From Drosophila persimilis (Eukaryota; Arthropoda; Insecta; Diptera; Drosophilidae): DNA of 64,000 nt. Position numbers and translations under genes: made by a program. Location of the stretch: contig NW_020825357.1 of NCBI RefSeq assembly GCF_003286085.1, positions 372,001-436,000 on the forward strand, given 5' to 3'. Each line of letters begins with the position of its first letter. Position 1 is the first letter of the stretch. Shown piece after piece: positions 14,401-28,068 of the stretch. The notes under the pieces were generated by a model. The model made no database searches. It worked only from the letters and a program-made list of their open reading frames with translations, and had not been told where the DNA came from.

Positions 14401-17400
14401 CTCCTCGATTTATTTATTTGCATAAATCTCTATTTTCGAAGATTTTTTTGAGCTCATTCCTGGTCAAACGATTTCAAATAAAAATGATTTTAATCGCATC
14501 AAAAAATCTCCAACTAAAGCATGTTTTCATTGGAATAATATTAGAAATTTGTCTGATCTTTGAACGAATGAATTGAGTGAAAGTTATAAATAAATAAATG
14601 TGAATTACAAGTGGTTTTCCTTTCGGTTTAAGCCAAGTCCCTCTTGTCGTTGAAACCATTTCCCTTTGGAGCTTGAATAAATAAGCTCAAAAATTCTTTA
14701 AAAAAATGTACAATATACAAGATACTTCCTGAGAACTCGTATTATATTCTTAGCACAACACTCGTCGGGCTTATCTTTGGATACGACTTGAGCTTGGCCC
14801 AACTAACTCGAACGAATTTTATTTCGAAGCTAATACTCACAATTTTAATTATTTCCAACAACTGCCAAATAAATTTCTCAATGGAATACAAATGAATTAT
14901 GTGCTTAATAAGTTTAAATTTAAAAATATATCAAGAGTGTTCATTACGGCATCACCAAATGAATATATATCAAATTTTGGCTGCATATATTAAGGTGTTT
15001 TTTAAGTTTTCTTTAAAAGTAGACTGAGAAGGTAGTTAATATTAATAGATTATTAGCAGCTTGATGTTTTGCCTGAATTATGGCTGATTAAAAATTCAAT
15101 TTGATCAAGTTCTACACTTCTACGTAATAAATATTATATTATATAAATGATTTAATAAATATTATATTAATAAATAAATATTATAATAAATATAAATATA
15201 AAATAAATATATATATAAATATAAATAAATAATGATAATATAATTTAATATATTACAATATATATGTATGTATCTTAAAATATTGAAATCTAACATTGTA
15301 GATTAAAAACACACACAATTTCCCGAAAATTAGCTGCAAATATTTCTCTCATTTCTAAAAAAAAGGTCTCTGGCCCTCAAAATGTTGATAAAGGACTCCA
15401 GGTATTCCAAAAATATTAACATCTGTATAAAAAAAACTGCAACTTGTTGGAGTTACTGAGAACTTCAATCAAATTTGTGACAAACAATGTTCTGTAGGTA
15501 GATCTAGACGTTCCAGAGTCTTTGTTCTTACGACATTTAGTGGACCCCAAATACAACGATTTGAGCTTTGGACTTGTCTGCTGGTCTGATTGATGAAATA
15601 TGTATTTTCTGAAGCCACTTTTGAAGCCCTTTTGGGAAGCAGAAGAAATAACCCATTGGACCTGGTCATTATCTTTTTATTTATTTTATTATACTATTTT
15701 TGGGGTAAGCTCGACCCACTCTTAGGTGGAACTGTGTGTGTGTTTTATTGAGTTAAAATATTTTGTAAATGCCCATATGCTAGCCGCAAATACACTTTAG
15801 CGAGCATCGGGTATAATTAATTGTGTAATCCCCTCAATGAAATGTATCACTACTTCAGTTAATAAGTTGAAAAGGCTTTATGGTAACCCTTCTTTGTACT
15901 GCCCTTTAAGCCGTATGGAAAACCCCTTCTTTCGAACGAAAAGTCAATATGCATTAATAATTTTTTATTCTTTATTTCAGCTCGACACTTGTTACAATTT
16001 TTTAAGGCCAATTTATCGGTAGAGGGAGAGGGAGAGGGAGAGGTGGGAGACATTGATAATCCGCTTATAAATGCAATTTCCATCGTCAGGCTTTTAAAGT
16101 AAATTTTTCCACATTTTACACATGAGCGGAGCGGAGTCGGAATCGGAGTCGGGGGCTGGAAACTAGTAGTTCTTTTCCGGGGGTTGCCAAGCTAAGCCTG
16201 TTAATAGCCGGAGGACGAGAGAGAGGGACAGGGGGAGTATTCCCCGGTTAATGTGACATAATTGAAAATCAAAACTAAAGCACTTAACTCTGATTCCGCA
16301 CAGCGAAATGAACAAAAAGTTGAACATATGTGAGAGAGAAAGACACTGGGATGGGACGGGGACTACGACTGCGACAGGGACTGGGAATGAACCCGAAAAT
16401 GACAGTTTAACTGTCAACCAGTTTCCCTGCTGAACGGTGACGGTTCCGATGACAAGTGCAATCGGCCATAAGGTGGTTGAGTTAATAGAGTGTATGGTGT
16501 GGATTTTCAATTAGGCAAATGTTGGAAGGCAACAAAAATTCGATGCACTTTGATTGATTGGAGGTGGGTCCACGTCTCCGTCCCCGTCTCCACCAACTGT
16601 CAGGGTTACTCAAGTTACACGGAGCTCGCCCAAAATGCTTGCCAATGCTAATTGCTTCTGATCATTGCCCACATTTAGGTGTTGTATAACCTATTGAGGT
16701 GTCACTGTGCTGCACACCCCACAAAAACCGAACCCAATGACAATTGCCACAATAAATAGTCTCAACTTTCAAAATTTCTCCACCTTCCCCTAAACCGATG
16801 TCTCTCCTCCAATTACCTACCCATTAAATTGTGATATAAACACCCCGATTGTTGTCCTTTTTTACCGTCCGTGTTTCATTTCTTGTTTTGGGTAATGCGA
16901 ATTGACTTAATTAGCAGCGGGCTCAAGTTTCAAGCGTGTTTCGGGGTGTATGCCCCCCCCCACCCAGAATTTTAAACTTGAAATTTTCACAATAAATGAA
17001 AGGACTTTAAGCCGAAGGACTGTTTAGTGCTTTTGCTTTTGCGTTGCGTTTCGTTTAACCTTTAAATACATACGCCTGAGGATACGCGTATGCGAAATGC
17101 CAGGAACAGGCCGTAAATGGAGGTGGAAAAATCCTCAAAAACTGCAAAACGGGCAGACCGGAAAACCCCCGCCCACCCACATATGTATGTACGCCCATTT
17201 ATCATGTCAAAACCTGACATTTGTAATTGTAAACTGATACGCCTCGAAGGCAAACGCAGGAGCGGAGCGGAGCGGAGTGGAGTGGGGCGGTTGTCATATC
17301 TATTTCTATAGCTTTCCACCAGCAAAAACCAGCAACATATGCGAGCATTTTAAAAGGAAAGTCTCCTCCACACATGGGATGGATAATCCCCCCCGACCCC

Positions 17401-17851
17401 GACCCCCCCAGGAAATGGAGGATATTTTTCTGTAGAAAAAATTCCAAGCTATTTTAAAATTCAATTAAAAAACATTAAATCATTTTGGCAACTTTCTTTT
17501 GGTGGCGACGCGTGCGTGCCTGGCGAAAAGTGCAAAAACCACTTAAATGTCATAAGTGTCGCTATAAATAAGGGAATATATCTCACAGTTACCGGCCAAC
17601 CCCCATATGGAACACCAGATTTATGCCCTCCTTCGCCTGTTGATGGGAACAAAGGCGATGCCAAAGGCCCGTAGGCAAATTCGACAATCTTGTACTTGAA
17701 TATTATGCACAAATCAAAGAAGAGCGGACCCGCATTAACGAAATTTACCACAAGAGTGGGTTGATAAGTGCGCGAAATCCATGTGGATGATGGGAAGGTG
17801 GCAAGAGTACCTCAATATTGTATTAGATAGTACATAGCGACTGCCAGAGGC
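9421..17851. other. Intergenic DNA, no gene seen
   Basis: Holds simple repeats (CCATCG hexamers 9975-10005, TG run 11463-11491, 12-bp GGAG units 13278-13318, a G-rich GGGGCC-type run 13888-13921) and an AT-rich patch of TAAATA units (15120-15260). The strongly basic open frame at 13090-13617 is low-complexity and not convincing. Confidence 0.55.
12481..12585 (-). repeat. Dispersed short repeat family, copy 2 (inverted)
   Basis: The minus strand carries GTCCTTAGCACCAATCA then ACTTTCGGATGAGCGGAATAT (core 12536-12555). It matches copy 1 on one side and copy 4 (30.45 kb, GAGCGGAATAT) on the other, which links the family. Confidence 0.45.
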
Positions 17852-18333
17852 TCAGCCACTCGGTATCCGCTCGCCCCTTAGCGAACAGATCCCAAAATTT
17901 CGGTTTTTTTTCGCGCTCACTCTCCGTTTGATTGACAAATTTGCTGGTTTTCTGCATTTTCTTCTGCAGGTCTTTAGAGCATTTATTATATTTGTGAGGT
18001 TCGGCGGTATGCGCTCGCCCCTTAGCGAACTGATCCCAAAATTTCGGTTTTTTTTCGCGCTCACTCTCCGTTTTTAATTGAGATATTTGCTGGCTTTCTG
18101 CAGGTCTCTGGAGCGTATATCATCTTGCTGTAACTCTTCAGTTGCACCTCGATTTCGGGACCAGCTTTGTGTCTTCTGTCCTGAGCCCGAGGTGATGTCT
18201 GCTCAATGGTGCGGAGCAACTGTTCCACCATGTCTGACTTTTTGATGGCCCATTGAGGATGGCCCTCTGCTGCTGCTTCCAGCATCGCTGCCACCCACAT
18301 GCTCGTCGTAGGTCCTGGCTTGCATTTTTCCAT
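17852..18333 (-). other. Coding-like fragment with 144-bp tandem duplication
   Basis: I do not recognise this. Read on the minus strand, 18061-18333 is an open stretch of 90 codons with balanced composition (for example WVAAMLEAAAEGHPQWAIKK), followed by two copies of a block of about 100 bp whose starts are 144 bp apart (17861 and 18005). One frame of each block reads SEREKKPKFWD-FAKGRA. The offset is a multiple of three. A related sequence lies at 33.88-33.95 kb. It may be the remnant of a transposable-element ORF or of a host exon. No intact gene is present. Confidence 0.4.
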
Positions 18334-18339
18334 GCGCCT

Positions 18340-21300
18340 GTCAACATTTTAATTAAAAAAGGTTACGGACCCATGGCTACGGCTACGGCTACGGCGATGG
18401 CCAGACAAACGGCCAGCCCGGCCAAAGCCATATGTAAAATTTTTCGCGATTTCTTTGGGGGGGCCCACCCAGACCGTGACGCGGTGGGTGTGGCACCACC
18501 CGAAAGGGTGCCAAAATAATAAACTCGTTTCGCAGTTACAAACAATTTCCTTTTTCAATTTTGCTCGCTCCCGTTGTTGGAAGTGGTTGCTGCTGTTGTT
18601 GTTGTTGTTGTTGTTGTTGGTCACTCTATGTTTTTTTGGCCGCTTTTGTGCTTTGTGCCTCGTGGGTCATTACGCGTGTGTCGCATTACAGGAATAGTCT
18701 GCCCTGCTGCGGACGGACCTTCTATGGTTCCAGCTCCGAGGCCTGGTCCAGGGCATTGTTTGCCATCATTTTAATTTTATTTATTGTGCGACTGCCGCCG
18801 CCAACCCCCATATGGGTACCACCCGAACCCCATCATCAGCCGGGCCTCATGCAAATTAGATGAATTGCTTTGCAGTCCAGGTTCGTCGAGACTTCCTCCT
18901 CTCTGGCCCCGGTCGTAATGACTTGGCCATTGGCTTGGCCCACTCCGAATCTCCATCGTCCGTCGTCCAACTCCATTGCCCCGCCTCCTGGCTGTAGCTG
19001 GCCATGTCAATGGTTTTGCGGACATTTATTGTTCGAAAGCTATTACCCCTGCTCCAGGAATGTAAGGCGAAGACTCGACACCGCTTTTGATTGTTTTTCT
19101 GTTTGCTTGGGGGATGGCGTAGGAGGAGGAGCCCTTCGAGCCCTTCCACGATTGCCATAATGTTTAATTGCTTTGTCATTATATCTGGAAGTTATGGCTA
19201 CTTGTGTACCATCCAGCAGAAGGGCTGCCATCAAAGTGCACTGAATATGCACTCGAGACTTGGCGTACAGTTGCCACACGGTCCGGAACGGCAAGAGCTA
19301 TACATAGGTGAATATGTAAGTGTGGACTGTACCTTTTCCATGCCATTCCATGTCTAATTATGAAGGTTTCCTCCCTCCAGTAAAGTCTCTCTCCCATTCC
19401 ATTACAGACTGATTCGTGAAACCCCACCAAAACGCCCCCAAACCCCCCTCCCACTCGCCATTCAGTTTGACATTTTCATTCATTTGTCTACGCACTGCCT
19501 CGTGGTGGAAAACAGAAAGAAAAAAGAGAAAAAAAGACTGGCAAAGATGCGAAAAACCCGAAATACATTTCAAACCGTCGTTCCTGCTGTCGTTCATCGG
19601 AGCGTTCCGCCATTTATCCATTCGCCATTGTTCGATGGCCGAGTGCAGACAGCTGCCTGCTGTGATGCTGTGCTGGCCAAAACTTCCACGGCTGTCAATA
19701 TGGCCAACAAAAAAGGCTCTGGCCGAGGTGGAGGTGGAGGTGGCGGAGGAGGTGTATGGCTCGAGCTTGGCCAGCATTTTTTCACGCCACAAATGAAAGC
19801 GCACTGGCATTTTAATCAACATTAAGCAGAAATGCTTTTTGCAAACATTTCTTCTCTTCCCAGCACCCGATTCGGACTCCGACTCCGTCTCCGACTCCGA
19901 TTCCGTGTCCATCAGACTGGCTGACTGACTGACAGAAAGTCCTGGGCATTGTCATTAATTCTACGTATGTGTTTTGGTCATTTATAACGCCGAGACTTGC
20001 AAATTAAAAAGTAGAAACAGCAGCTCTGAAAAAAAAAAAAAAAAAATAGGAAATCAACGTAGAAACAGCGTGGAAACCGTGTGGCGAAAGTTTCTCTCGT
20101 GATGTGAAAAAATTTCAATTACAAACAACAGGAAAATGTCAAACCAAAAGCACAGGATGCTAGTCGGGGTCACCACCTCATGCCACTCCCACTCCCGCAT
20201 CCCTGGGGAAGCGAAACCTCAACACTTCAAAGTCGTCTGCCACCACCACCATTGCCACCGCCGCCGCGGCGTTGCCGTCTCTCGGGGAATTATCCCAAGC
20301 AATTTTCCTTGGGTGCTAATAATTACACCCCCCGAAGAAAAGAAATGTAGCCAAGTTTATGATTATGAAACGGCTTTGACAAGATTTTCCAAAATGCTTT
20401 TACGACTTGACCCGACCCGAACCGACCCGACTCAACTCCCAGCCGAATCCTGTAAAATATTTCATTAATTTTAATTGGAAATTGCTCGGAGACGTCCAGC
20501 GGTGGTCGAGTAGATAATTACGAGGAAGAGCTCTGATCTCCCCTAAGCGGGAGCTATTCAAATATTCCACTGAAAGCGGAAACAATGCAGTCTCTGGTTG
20601 GAGGGGGGCAGGGAGGGGGGGTCTTGGGGAGAGCTCCCTGCTTTAATTTGAAACAAATGTCGTAAAAATGTTAAAACATAATTTGATGCTTGACTGATGC
20701 TCAAGGATTTGCGAGAAAATAAAAAAATAATCTTTTTTATGCCCCTTACTCGAAGAGTTTGGGGATGTATTATTTTTGTGGTGGATGTAAGACCCAGAAC
20801 CCATGGAGTATATGTATCTATTTCTGATCAGCATCAATGGGCGTTCGATATGGCTCTGTCTCTCTCTCCGAGAGATCTCTCTCTCTCTCTCTTACACACG
20901 TGCTTCCTCGTGCCATGTGCTTCCCCTGGCGGAGTGCCTGACTGAGTACCGGGTATCAAAGTAGAGCCACGTCCATTGCCGCAGTTCAAAACGTTCCTTT
21001 TTGGTTTTTTTTTCCAAGGTAATGGCAAAGAAGATTTTGTACATTTTTATGAGGGATTTTGAAGGCAGGATTGGCAAATAAAATATGTTAATTATTCAAC
21101 AGGGGAAATAAAATAAAGATATATTTTGCAAACAAATTAAGAGGAAAACCTGGAAAACCAAAATTCGCGCTCGATTCGGTGCAGGAGGCCAGAGGCCTTT
21201 TCCCCCCTTTGGAAAGAAGAGCTCTCGTGAAAACAATTCAATCAAATGGTAGCTACAAGTTCCTAAAACTAATTAAAATGCCATCAACGCGGCTGCCATC

Positions 21301-24014
21301 GTGCTCGTCGTCGTGTGTGACACAAGGGCGATGCGATGCGATGCGATGGAGGGATTAGAGCATGGAGATTTTGGACCGAGTGGACGTGTCCAAAGACCCA
21401 ACCGCAGCGAGCCCCCACCCCCACCCCCGCCCCCGTATGGGGCGTGGCAGTTGGAGCTGCCATTTACGCGTAATTTGGCGGGCCTAAAAGCCTGCCAACA
21501 AACACAGCAAAAAAAAAGGGGAGAGAGTGAAATGGGGAGCACCGGCGAGGACTGTGTTTTGGCAAGTTTGTCAACGCGGTTTTCGCCGAAAGTGCCAAAA
21601 CAACCGCGTGATTTATGCGCTTTTAAAGCACTTAACGGTGGCCCAGGTCTATGAAGTCCTGGCCTGGACCCGGTCCAGGGCTCACAATAAATTCTCGCGA
21701 ATAAATCTTTCAACTACATAAATCTCACGCGCCAAATTTGAGCCGCTTCTGCTTCTGGTTCTGCTTCTGGGCTGTTGCTCTTTTTTTTTTTTTTTGGTTT
21801 TTTATGCCTCTGCAATTCGCACAAATCAAAGCGTAAATTGCTTTGATTTGAAAGCTTTTTATTTGAATGTTTTAAGGCCTTCCGGGCTGACTGTACCCAG
21901 CGGCGAAAGGTGGTGGTGGCGGAGGCGGTGGTGGGTTGGGGTTGGGGTTGGGGTGGAGGTCCACCAATTAAAAATAATTTCAAACATGGCATATGTCCGC
22001 ATTTTTTCAACTGGTGAGCATCGGCCAGGAGTTACGACCAAATATCGTAAAATTTTATCAGGGAAAAGATTAAAATAAAGCTGAAAATTGCACGGAAATA
22101 TCTTGGGCCATAACTTAAAGCCGCAGAAGGTTCCACACATGTGTGTGTGTGGGGGGGGGGGGGGTACTGCCGAAATCTGCAATTAACGCGGGGCGGTGGG
22201 CGGTGGTTAAGGCAGCGTGCGGCTGAAGGCCAAGTCAAATAAACATAAGTTTTTATGCGTTTGGTAATTTTTGAAAAGCGGGTGGTTTTGCTTTTTTGGA
22301 TTGCCAACCAAAGATGGGATCGTGATTGTTTCCAGGGAATATTTCCGAAAGGAACAGCTTCGTACTCCTTGCCACCCTTTCACGCCACCACTCACGCGCC
22401 CATCTCTAGCTGGAGAGCTGGCTGGGTATCATATGCAAAATGCAGCACATGTGTAAAGTAAATCTTCCGCTGCCTAAACCATAATCATAAACATTTATGG
22501 CCGACGCGCGTTCGTTCAGGCACAAATGACACACACACACACACCAAACCCCCGCCCAGGACATGGCCTCCTGCTCCTTCGCTTTCTCCTCCTCCTGTCT
22601 CGTCACTTTGACGAGTGCAATCCTTTCCGTAGCCCATGGCCCTCCTCTTTGCTCGTCCTTTTCTATTTTTTTGGGTAGATGCAAAGCCACAGGATTAGGC
22701 ACAACTGTGCTCCTGGTCCTGGACGGGGCGCAATTTGATTATGACTTGACAAATAATTGTCATTTTGATGTGACGCCGCGACTTAAAATGCTAAGTAATT
22801 GTAAATATTGAAAATTTTTGACGAAATAAAAGGGGGCTGCACAGAGTTAACCCTTTAAAGGATGTATATTCCCGCTTGAGGGCAGGCAGATGATGTGTGG
22901 ATCGGGATAAGGCTGTCAGGAATTCACTTATGTGCCAGTGTTGAGTCACGCTGTGGCGAGGATTGTTTGGGATGACTTCACACACTGGAATCAATGTGGA
23001 ATCAATTCTTAAGCCATTCTGCCTATCGATAGATCACAGCCTGGAGAATACTCCTGATTTATGGCCGCATACGGAAAACTATGTCGTGAAGCATTTGCCG
23101 CTGCGCATTTGTGTGGCTCTCTTGAGCTTGAACTAATTTAAATTCCTCGCCTGTAAGGGGGGGAGGGGACTCTCCAAAAACTGTCAAAAGCGAACCACGA
23201 ACAAATGAGATTTCGGGTAAGCAATGTTAACAAGGCGTTTTACACAATGTGGCTCGTACCCCGTACCCCGTCCCCCGTCCCCCGTCCCCATTTTGAACAG
23301 CAGACCAGAACACGGCAACGGCGATGGCAACGGCAGTTGCCTCTTGGCTTCGCTGCGCTGACAGCTCGCAAGCCATAAATCAACAAGTTAAGTCGAACCG
23401 TGTGCTGCAGCCCGGCAGACTCTGAAATGCCGGGCAAAAAAATGTTTTTAAAAAATATCCCCCCACCCGCACACATATGCAGGAGCAGGACAACAAAATG
23501 GAATTGATTTCAATGTTTAATAAAAAATTCATGAAAATTTGTCAGCTCAAGCTTTTTGTGTGGGTGGCGTGTGGGTGGCGTGTGGGGGGCTGCCTCTCTG
23601 GGCCTGGGTCTCTGGCTTTGTACGCTATTAATCACAGTTTGTTGCACTCGCTGCGCCATCAAGTGATTCATGTGTGGAGAGGAGCAGCATCATCAGGACC
23701 GAAGCGCATCCTGTCATGCCTTTGCTCTATGATTTATGTTGCATTTTAGACCGCTGACAGCTTCGGAAGACCATGGGGATGATACTGTAAGGAGGAAAGC
23801 TTGGAAAGAACTTTCCACAATTGAGCCCTAATCAGGGATGTGTCGTTGTGGGAATTTTAAAAGGGAATAATGGTTAAAAATCGGTAACCCCGCAGAACAT
23901 TCGCCGCAGTATTGCTCCGAGGCATGAATGGATCTCGGAAGCCAGGCTTGAATCTAGATCCTGGCCGATGGCCGCTTACTGGTTCTAGTGGTGTCTCCCT
24001 GTGAGGTATTTGTA
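18340..24014. other. Intergenic DNA, no gene seen
   Basis: Contains TGT trinucleotides (18590-18619), a GGAGGT run (19728-19750), the GGGGTT run and a G run after GT units (22140-22164). Open frames here are composed of these repeats and lack family similarity. Confidence 0.55.
21933..21953 (+). repeat. GGGGTT repeat, potential G-quadruplex
   Basis: Four G3-G4 runs separated by TT, matching the standard G-quadruplex pattern on the plus strand. Confidence 0.6.
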
Positions 24015-24210
24015 CACCGATCAGCACTTTCGAATGAGCAATACTTACCCCTGACTCGATTGTGAGGCAAAGCAACGGAGTTTGTCATTGTTTATCTCAT
24101 CCCCCCTGTGATTGCGACTTGCTCACACGCGTATGTTCGTTATCTTCTTGGATTCGTTTGCCTGGCGTTGCTACCTGTAGCAGATTTTTACCTATTAGAT
24201 ATTTCCAGCA
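24015..24210 (+). repeat. Dispersed short repeat family, copy 3
   Basis: Core ATCAGCACTTTCGAATGAGC (24020-24039). About 75 nt further is CTTGCTCACACGC, then TTCGTTATCTTCTTGGATTCG (24136-24156). The same order of blocks occurs inverted at 30.3-30.47 kb, so the shared element is about 170 bp with diverged middle parts. Confidence 0.55.
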
Positions 24211-24750
24211 GCTGGCCATCAACTTTATTCGGAAATACTTCGTTTTGGCGGGTAAATGGACTCCATAAAGAGTATTAGTTATGAGCCGCTCGCCAGCCAC
24301 AAAGTACACAAAATAGCAACCCTTTGCCTACTCGCCATGGATTGATTTATCCATGGTTGCTAAAGATATTAAATTCGTTTCAGATAATATGTTGCTGGCT
24401 GTCGAAAAAAGTCAAACACAATAATGCAATTGATTTTGGTGATAAAAATCGAATGTTTTTGCACCAAAAAAAAAGGGATAAATAAATAAATATAAAGGGT
24501 TCATGTGTCGGCGGGACCAGACCCAAAAAAGAAGCAGTGGAGGGGGGGGGAAGGTGGGCTGTGTCCTACCCCTTCAACGGCTTTTCCATTTCCGATTTCC
24601 CCCCCTCACACACTCACCCAAAATTGTTTGCACACATGCGGTTGTTTCATATTTCATATATAAAAAAAAGGAGCAAAAATCAAAGCATAGAGTTGTCAAG
24701 GCGTAGCGAACTCTTAACCCTCCCCCGCCCCCTCGCCACCCCTTCCTCCC

Positions 24751-24752
<2 letters not shown>

Positions 24753-24782
<30 letters not shown>
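24753..24782. repeat. (GT)n microsatellite
   Basis: A perfect GT run of about 15 units, the longest clean dinucleotide tract seen. Similar runs lie at 11463-11491, 27787-27809, 45279-45302 and about 62619-62651. Confidence 0.9.
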
Positions 24783-24783
<1 letters not shown>

Positions 24784-27700
24784 TGCGTGTTTTGTGGCGT
24801 TTTTTGCCAGCACTTCTTTCTTCTTCTTATTTATGAAAATTGAGTTATAATTGGTAGTGCATTAAGTCGTCCTGTTTGGGTCCTGCCTTCTGGCTTCCTG
24901 CTCCTGCCGCTGACGCATTTATGCCTCAATAAATACACAAATTGAATTTATAGGCCGTCCATGCATGCCACTTCTCTATGGAGAGTGCTTTTCTCTGCCT
25001 TAAAAGTGCCACTAAATCAAAATCATGTGGAGGAAATGCATGCGCCAGCAAAGGGGTTAAGGTCTCCGGCTACCGTGTGCCCCGTGTGCCACGTCTGTCC
25101 TGTGTGCCACGTCTGTCCTGTGTGCCGTCGTGTGTGTGTTTTGCATACGGTTTCCGTGCTCCGTTTTTTGCTCACTGCTATTTTCCGTATCCTTCCGTTT
25201 TAGTTTCATTCACCAGGAAACGTGCGTCGCTTGGTGTCTGGGGGGGAGGTAGAGATACATCCGCCGTTCACATGTGGAAATATTTTGACAGTTTCGCGGT
25301 TCGTTAGCGTTTTTTTGCATACAAGGGAGGGGGGGCTGCGAAGAGTTCGAAGAGAAAAGAGTCCCCAAAAGAACTCCCTGAAACTTTGATGCATTTACTC
25401 CGAGTAGGGATGCCACAACCCTTTTTAATTCCTAATTCCTTATGCCTAATTCGTGTTTGACTCGCTCTTATCTAGCGCTAAGCCCTTAAGTGGCTCATCC
25501 CGGCTGTGAAAGCGGAAAATCATCATCAGTTTTTTTCTGTTTTTTTTTTGGTTTTCCTTCACTTTCCACTCGAGCACTCCAGCGCCCCCGTTCACTGGCT
25601 TCACTTTCCTTTGTCCATTGTTGGGCCTTCGCGCTCAAGTGCTTCTCCACTGTTGCTGACCACATGGCCAAATTCGTGACACAAAGGACCGCCTCTCGTC
25701 CTCCTCTCACCGGGAGCCATGCCGCACGCCTCTTAACCCCTTTTTGCTTGTGGCCACTTTTATGCCGTCCCGTTAGTGGTCATTCATTCCTCTCGCTGCC
25801 GCTGACCCTTTTGCAGGCCCGAGCCCGAGCCCGAACCCTTTCCGGGCATATAAATTATATGATTTTTGCATTATTTTGGCATAATGTGCACATTAATGAC
25901 ACTCGAAATTATGTTGTTAATCGAATGGGGGTTGGGCTTCGAGTTCGATGTGTTTTGCTGCATCAAATTTATTGCCTTCTTTATTTGACTTTTTTTTTTG
26001 GGGTTTTTTTTATGTTATTTTTGCGTTGCATTTTTTATGGTTTTTTTTGTTGTTTTTTTTTTGGCAAACATTAATTTTCCTTCGAACAGTGACAGACATG
26101 TTGGACATTTTTATGTGTGTGCGCCAGTGAGAGAGGGTTAGGCATTAGTGAAATTACTTGTAACCGGTGCGATATGTGTGTGGAATTAACGTTGCATGAA
26201 ATCAAATGATATATGGCAACAGGAAGAGACTCGGAGACTGGGAGACTGGGTAAGACTATGGGCTGATTAAAGGTATGATTCGAACGAGGCTTCGGGAGTT
26301 CTCATAAGAATGTTAACGGTGTCTTGGAACCACCCTCAGCGGCAATTAAATTTAATCTAAATTCACTTAAATCCTGCTCGAACAAATCAAATCAAGCCGC
26401 CTCCTAAAAGGCTCCCTTCTGGCCGCTACTTTTATAACTTTATTTACCCAAACGATAAGCGAAATAAATCTCCAAATGTCGCACTGAGTCACACATATGG
26501 CTGGCAGGACTGGCCAATACTGACAGCTTGTCAGTTCGTGTGGAAATGTGCAGAAAGGAATAGTCAAACAATAACCAACTGTACCTCCCCCGTGTCGGGG
26601 GAGAGGCAGTAAAAACTCGGCAAGATTTACCAAATATTGCACAATGATGGATCATAAATAACTTATGTTTGCAAAGGCCCCCGAAACACACACACACAAA
26701 AAACAACACAGCCATCATCGGGAGATGGGAGATGGAGGAAATTCTTATCCAAAGTGACGTAACACATAAGCCCCCGCCCGGACCCAGGCCAACCCCAGAT
26801 CCAGATCCAGATCCAGACCGCCCTCCTGTGCGCCATCAGCGAGTGAACTGCCCTGGCCATTAAGGACAAAAGGATGACCCTTGATGCCGTAAAAAAAAGA
26901 AGCGAACCAAACCGAACCGGGACTGGACAATGGTCACTTGATGATGCGGGCGCGTTGTCCTGTCCTCTGCTGTCCTGTCCAGCGTTTTATTTGCTGCCTT
27001 TTTACGGCAAATGAACGGAAGCGACTCGTAAAACTAGCGAATTGTGAATTATGTTTGCTGACATCTAGACCAAATACGACCGACAGTCAATAGTTGACCA
27101 TAAAAAAGCGAGTCTCAACTCGATTCTCTATCTCGAAACGTGTGCTCTCTCTCTCCGGGGGGGGAATCGGTCGCCTGTCATCGTCTATTGAACTCCGTGT
27201 TCCATCCAATAAAAGAGGCATTAAAACACTGAAATAGAGTGGCAGTGGGGGCACTTGAAAGATCTCTCCTAAGTAGTTCGAAAACATTGTCGTAAATAAA
27301 TTTTATTGTAAATTGTGCAATAAAATAATGTCCAGCCCGGCAGGGCCACAAAAAAGGTGTGACCAGAGGGGAAAATTGAGGTCAGAGCTTAAAGCAGAGA
27401 GAGACGCGGAGAGATGGAGAGGAAATGCCATTAACTGTCTCGTTTAAATATTCATTATGGCTAATGTTTGCATACCGAGTAGAGGAAACAACTACAAACC
27501 TAACGGTAAACTTGTGGCAGAGGCAGAGGCACCTGGCTATAACGACTCATCAAGTCGAATTATCCATTAAAGGGCGAAACTAACCGCAACCGGGCGCAAA
27601 CTGTTGAAAGAAAATTTTCACAGGAAAATTTTCACCCAAAAAAGAAAGAAGAGGCCAGGCCAAAGGCATTCAATATGCACACGCCATAATCACATTAAAA

Positions 27701-28013
27701 CGTAAACGATATGCAAATGGAATGAACTGACAAGGAAGCAGGCAGGACCCGGCAGAGCCAAGACCAAGGCTCAAGTTCATCAAAAATGCACACACACACA
27801 CACACACACGGCCAGAAAAAGGCGAAAAGAAAGTCGAAGGCAACGCGTGTGTGTGTGCGGGAAAAACTTTTAAAATCGAGTAAGTCCTGCGGCAGGAAGT
27901 GCTCTAGCAAACATAATGGCTTCCAGTCGAAGTTTTTCCCTTCCGTGTGTGTGCTGCGTTTTTTTTCTTTCTTTCTTTCAGGTAATCACGTCGTCACTTA
28001 CAGTTGCAATTAA

Positions 28014-28068
28014 GGCTCTCTGTACGGCTCTCTGTACGGCTCTCTGTGCGGCTCTCGGTACGGCTCTG
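28014..28068. repeat. 12-bp tandem repeat GGCTCTCTGTAC
   Basis: Four and a half units of 12 bp with one or two changes each. Confidence 0.85.

Noticed and set aside
19358-19912. 184-codon open frame with Ser-Glu repeats (minus strand)
   Set aside because: The repeats come from a GACTCC microsatellite. The rest has no family similarity.
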